From contig DAOUTY010000101.1 in NCBI GenBank assembly GCA_030668425.1, positions 1-6,515 on the forward strand: a stretch of 6,515 bases of DNA, read 5' to 3'. Made by a program: the position numbers and the translations under genes. Of the stretch, positions 6,055-6,515 are shown one piece after another. This DNA is from Chloroflexota bacterium (GTDB taxonomy: Bacteria > Chloroflexota > Dehalococcoidia > SZUA-161). The notes under the pieces are model-generated. The model did not search any database. It had not been told where the DNA came from and saw nothing but the letters and a program-made list of their open reading frames with translations. How positions within the stretch are numbered: the first letter of the stretch is position 1; every line of letters begins with the position of its first letter.

Positions 6055-6075
6055 TTGGCCGACGTCGGCCAACCT
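6052..6075. repeat. Perfect 24-bp palindrome in the intergenic spacer
   Basis: The 12-nt half AGGTTGGCCGAC is followed immediately by its exact reverse complement, centred on GACGTC. It lies 66 nt past the stop of the DUF2298-like gene and about 180 nt before the 399-residue gene. As RNA it would make a 10-bp GC-rich hairpin with a 4-nt loop, but no T run follows on either strand. It may be a U-less terminator, a transcript-end stabiliser, or a binding site for a dimeric protein. Confidence 0.7.
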
Positions 6076-6140
6076 CCCCACTCAAAACTGCAAACCCGTA
6101 TTTTTGGAACAATAGCAATGATAAGGAGATAATGTATGTG

Positions 6141-6515
6141 TCACGGTAACACCTGGTATATCTCCACGCCCATGTTCTCATATATCAGCTTATATCTTTC
6201 TGGATGGCTGGCGAATTTCAGCAATCCTTCCATTCCGTATCTCTCCCTCTCAAGGGTTCCTACATAGATGTATTCGACATTATACTCTGCAAGCAGGGCT
6301 ATTGCCTCCTCATTATCCGTGGTGTTATAAATGGTATCTACGTCTGTATCTCGCCCCGCAACCACATCCCAGGAGCCCCGCCACATCACCTCGTGAGTCA
6401 ACCAGCCGATGACCGTTGGCAAACCGGTCATTGTCGAGATACGGGAGGTGAAGTTGTACGCAGCCCCAGGTACCTCCAATATGGTGGGAGAACCTTCTAT
6501 GTGTTCGTTTATCCA
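6141..6515 (-). CDS. DUF2298 ('YYY') family membrane protein, C-terminal fragment
   Basis: The frame is open from the right window edge to a TGA at 6141 and gives 124 residues; the start and all membrane segments lie outside. The visible part is the soluble tail: WINEHIEGSPTILEVPG, SRISTMTGLPTVIGW, THEVMWRGS, then DVDTIYNTTDNEEAIALLAE, the YIYVGTLERERYG segment, and a final strand GVEIYQVLP. This order matches what I recall of the C-terminal region of DUF2298 proteins, large multipass membrane proteins of Chloroflexota and archaea named for a Tyr-Tyr-Tyr motif in the membrane part. Their activity is not established; they are thought to be GT-C-like transferases. A TTG at 6479 could be taken for a start, but the coding signal continues upstream of it (ILEV, INEHIEGSP), so this is a truncated gene. 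Downstream on the same strand lie two more membrane transferase genes. Confidence 0.85.
   Translation of the reverse strand, partial: WINEHIEGSPTILEVPGAAYNFTSRISTMTGLPTVIGWLTHEVMWRGSWDVVAGRDTDVDTIYNTTDNEEAIALLAEYNVEYIYVGTLERERYGMEGLLKFASHPERYKLIYENMGVEIYQVLP

Noticed and set aside
6124..6149. AAGGAG followed by ATG on the plus strand near 6132, looking like a gene start.
   Set aside because: The frame reads only MYVSR before a stop, and it overlaps the end of the minus-strand DUF2298-like gene.
6477..6479. TTG codon as the start of a complete 112-residue protein.
   Set aside because: The twelve codons upstream to the window edge continue the family pattern (WINEHIEGSPTI), and no ribosome site precedes the TTG. 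The gene is truncated by the window, not short.
1..6515. A mobile element, CRISPR array, tRNA/rRNA gene or defence system.
   Set aside because: No transposase or recombinase motifs, spaced direct repeats, cloverleaf pattern or defence-protein domains were found on either strand. The genes are metabolic, envelope and small zinc-ribbon types.

Overview
The window most likely comes from a bacterium of the phylum Chloroflexota, probably Dehalococcoidia-like. The pointers are a C-terminal fragment that reads like the DUF2298 ('YYY') membrane-protein family, common in Chloroflexota and archaea, a stand-alone DUF5679-type zinc ribbon, and a proline/threonine-linker lipoprotein with a small beta-rich domain. 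Composition is moderate GC, with classical Shine-Dalgarno sites and sigma70-type promoters. The assignment rests on recalled family resemblance; no search was run.

Layout, left to right. (1) Bases 1-221, minus strand: the first 73 residues of an acetyl-CoA hydrolase/4-hydroxybutyrate CoA-transferase family enzyme, cut by the window edge. (2) Bases 222-719: an intergenic region between divergent genes. It holds a possible minus-strand promoter with a long leader that may encode a 53-residue peptide, and a near-consensus plus-strand promoter. (3) Bases 720-1208, plus: a small secreted lipoprotein. (4) Bases 1309-1449, plus: a 46-residue zinc-ribbon protein with its own extended -10 promoter, followed by a strong hairpin at the convergent junction. 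(5) Bases 1612-4536, minus: a 974-residue protein joining two GT-C glycosyltransferase modules, with a discoidin-like beta domain between them; the second module is a protein O-mannosyltransferase (PMT, GT39)-like unit. (6) Bases 4674-5873, minus: a 399-residue multipass GT-C-like membrane protein. (7) Bases 5874-6140: a spacer with a perfect 24-bp palindrome. (8) Bases 6141-6515, minus: the C-terminal 124 residues of the DUF2298-like membrane protein.

The right two thirds is therefore a co-directional group of three large membrane proteins of the GT-C type. These use lipid-phosphate sugar donors and act on the outer face of the membrane, so envelope glycan synthesis or protein O-glycosylation is the likely shared theme. 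The P/T-rich lipoprotein next door has the kind of linker that PMT enzymes modify in actinobacteria, which suggests a testable but unproven link. No mobile element, CRISPR array, tRNA or rRNA was seen. The most distinctive object is the double GT-C fusion; the rest is ordinary genomic content with some unexplained regulatory structure.
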